Source: DASWYT01 sp965246875
GTDB lineage: Bacteria > Pseudomonadota > Alphaproteobacteria > Micavibrionales > SZUA-601
NCBI GenBank assembly: GCA_965246875.1
Contig: CBDFFU010000008.1
Location: 1-24,695 of the forward strand
Direction of reading: 5' to 3'
Length of the DNA: 24,695 nt
This document shows positions 23,846-24,695 of the stretch, in pieces (position 1 is the first letter of the stretch; the number at the start of each line of letters is the position of its first letter). The position numbers and the translations under genes were made by a program. Under the pieces are notes generated by a model that was not told where the DNA came from, did no database searches, and saw nothing but the letters and a program-made list of their open reading frames with translations.

Positions 23846-24225
23846 AAGCAATCGAACGATGCTACCCTCGGGTGAGAGAGCACCAGTAATCCTCCTACGC
23901 GAGAAACTCGATGGTTCAGAGGCGTCACCGCTTTAAATATTAATATAACAGAAATGGCAAATACTTGAAGACTGCTGGGTTAGTATTAATCCGCAACTGC
24001 CCAGCACTGCGCAATGGATCATGTTCAGTTTTGAGGACGAAACGGGTAGACAAAACGATATCGTTTATAATAAAATTGTAGAAAGCATATATTGACTTCT
24101 CTTTAAATAAGAAATGTTATTGATTTTATTATGGACTTTTTGAAAAGTAGACATGGAATTTGAGTTGCCGATTTTTAGGATAAAGAACTAGTATTATTCA
24201 AGCAAAAATTAGTAACGAACAAAAC
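23846..24225. other. Non-coding stretch with a possible structured segment
   Basis: No gene is supported in these 380 bp. The part nearest the eptA stop (about 23871-23929) can form nested pairings: GGTGA/TCACC outside, CCTC/GAGG next and CGAG-AAA-CTCG innermost. An alternative is GGTG/CACC at 23871-23884. It could be a structured RNA, a transcription end or chance. The rest is AT-rich with no recognised signal. Confidence 0.35.
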
Positions 24226-24254
24226 AGAAAAGGGGCGCTTAATGCCCCTTTTCT
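24226..24254. terminator. Terminator after the Met-rich EF-hand gene
   Basis: AGAAAAGGGGC (24226-24236) and GCCCCTTTTCT (24244-24254) are perfectly complementary over 11 bp with a 7-nt loop. On the minus strand it lies 11 bp beyond the EF-hand stop, and its arms supply A and T runs on either strand. Confidence 0.85.
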
Positions 24255-24265
24255 GAATAGAATGA

Positions 24266-24580
24266 TTATTTTTTCATCATCATTTTGGAATTATCCATTT
24301 TCATGTCTTTCATCATCATCATGTCCTTTTTCATCATGGCCATGTGTTCGTCTTTAGAAACCATGTTGTCATGATTGATGTCGGCATCCATGAACATCAT
24401 TTTGGCGCCGGCTTCATGTTCTTCCATGCTGATCATGCCGTCTTTGTTGGTGTCCATCATGTCGAATTTCTTTTCGCACATCATCTTCATGTCTTTATTC
24501 ATCATCATGTCATCCATGGCGAAAGCCGGGATAGCGCTGCACATGAGCAAAAGGGCGGTTGTGGCAAGAAGTTTATTCAT
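24266..24580 (-). CDS. Methionine-rich secreted EF-hand protein
   Basis: The 104-residue product has a clear signal peptide (MNKLLATTALLLMCSAIPAFA, cleavage after residue ~21). Two EF-hand loops follow: D43-N45-D47-G-M49-S51-E54 is canonical, and D67-N69-D71-M73-S75-E78 has Asn instead of the usual Gly at loop position 6. Twenty-nine of 104 residues are Met, many in MMM and MMMM runs and KDMKM-type repeats, with a single Cys (Cys35) in the mature part. The loops imply Ca2+ binding; the Met clusters could bind soft metals such as Cu(I) or Ag(I) (inference) or be oxidant sinks. ATG 24580 is preceded by AAGGAA at suitable spacing. No partner gene is nearby; a terminator follows. Confidence 0.85.
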   Translation of the reverse strand: MNKLLATTALLLMCSAIPAFAMDDMMMNKDMKMMCEKKFDMMDTNKDGMISMEEHEAGAKMMFMDADINHDNMVSKDEHMAMMKKDMMMMKDMKMDNSKMMMKK

Positions 24581-24695
24581 AGGATTTTCCTTTCAAGGAA
24601 GCTGGATTGATAAAGTTTCCTTATGATTTTTCTTAATGATTTAAACCATAGGGAGTCTTTAGAATATAAGGGCAATTCGCAATGAGAGGCCTTTT

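Noticed and set aside
23871..23930. Glycine-riboswitch-like look (GAGAG...CACC, GAAACTC)
   Set aside because: The conserved core beyond those short pieces is missing and no glycine-related gene follows, so I do not call a riboswitch.

Overview
The window looks like chromosomal DNA of a Gram-negative bacterium, most likely an alphaproteobacterium. This is inferred from a TonB-dependent receptor, a lipid A phosphoethanolamine transferase, a lipoprotein, the ligase-associated DNA-repair cassette, a GreA/B-like factor of the MSRAF...PERPIP type and an elongator-like tRNA-Met(CAU). Genes lie on both strands, are tightly packed and often overlap by a few bases. The first ~3.5 kb is the exception: AT-rich, gene-poor and apparently decayed.

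Layout. (1) 1-1366, minus strand: the N-terminal 455 codons of a secreted HAF-repeat protein, probably an autotransporter, running off the left edge. (2) 1367-3488: AT-rich accessory stretch with a broken delta-60-repeat gene, a small unexplained reading frame and a terminator. (3) 3489-7915: a three-gene cyanophycin operon (synthetase, isoaspartyl dipeptidase/asparaginase-type Ntn hydrolase, cyanophycinase) with 8-nt overlaps. It can encode synthesis and complete breakdown of the Asp-Arg storage polymer. (4) 7992-10143: a DUF763 gene converging on a two-gene unit (SET-domain protein plus GreA/B-like factor). (5) 10364-14276: a secreted PQQ-dehydrogenase-like beta-propeller, a TonB-dependent receptor and a CHAP-domain lipoprotein. 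A strong terminator hairpin is embedded in the receptor's signal-peptide codons. (6) 14267-19933: the ligase-associated DNA damage cassette as two divergent pairs, pdeM-Lhr-like helicase on minus and MBL exonuclease-ATP-dependent ligase on plus, only 23 bp apart. (7) 20031-21063: an SDR oxidoreductase with terminator, then a tRNA-Met(CAU) with its own promoter. (8) 21316-23845: a COG4705-type membrane protein divergent from an EptA-like phosphoethanolamine transferase, with a perfect 7-1-7 palindrome between them; the transferase is split by a one-base frameshift in an A6 run. (9) 24266-24580: a very Met-rich secreted EF-hand protein.

Most genes belong to recognised families. The points most worth following up are the terminator inside the TonB-receptor signal sequence together with a possible PQQ-scavenging role, the compact three-gene cyanophycin cycle, the zero-gap SET/Gre pair, the frameshifted eptA with its palindromic operator candidate, and the Met-rich EF-hand protein. 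No CRISPR array, rRNA, intact insertion sequence or integrase was seen.
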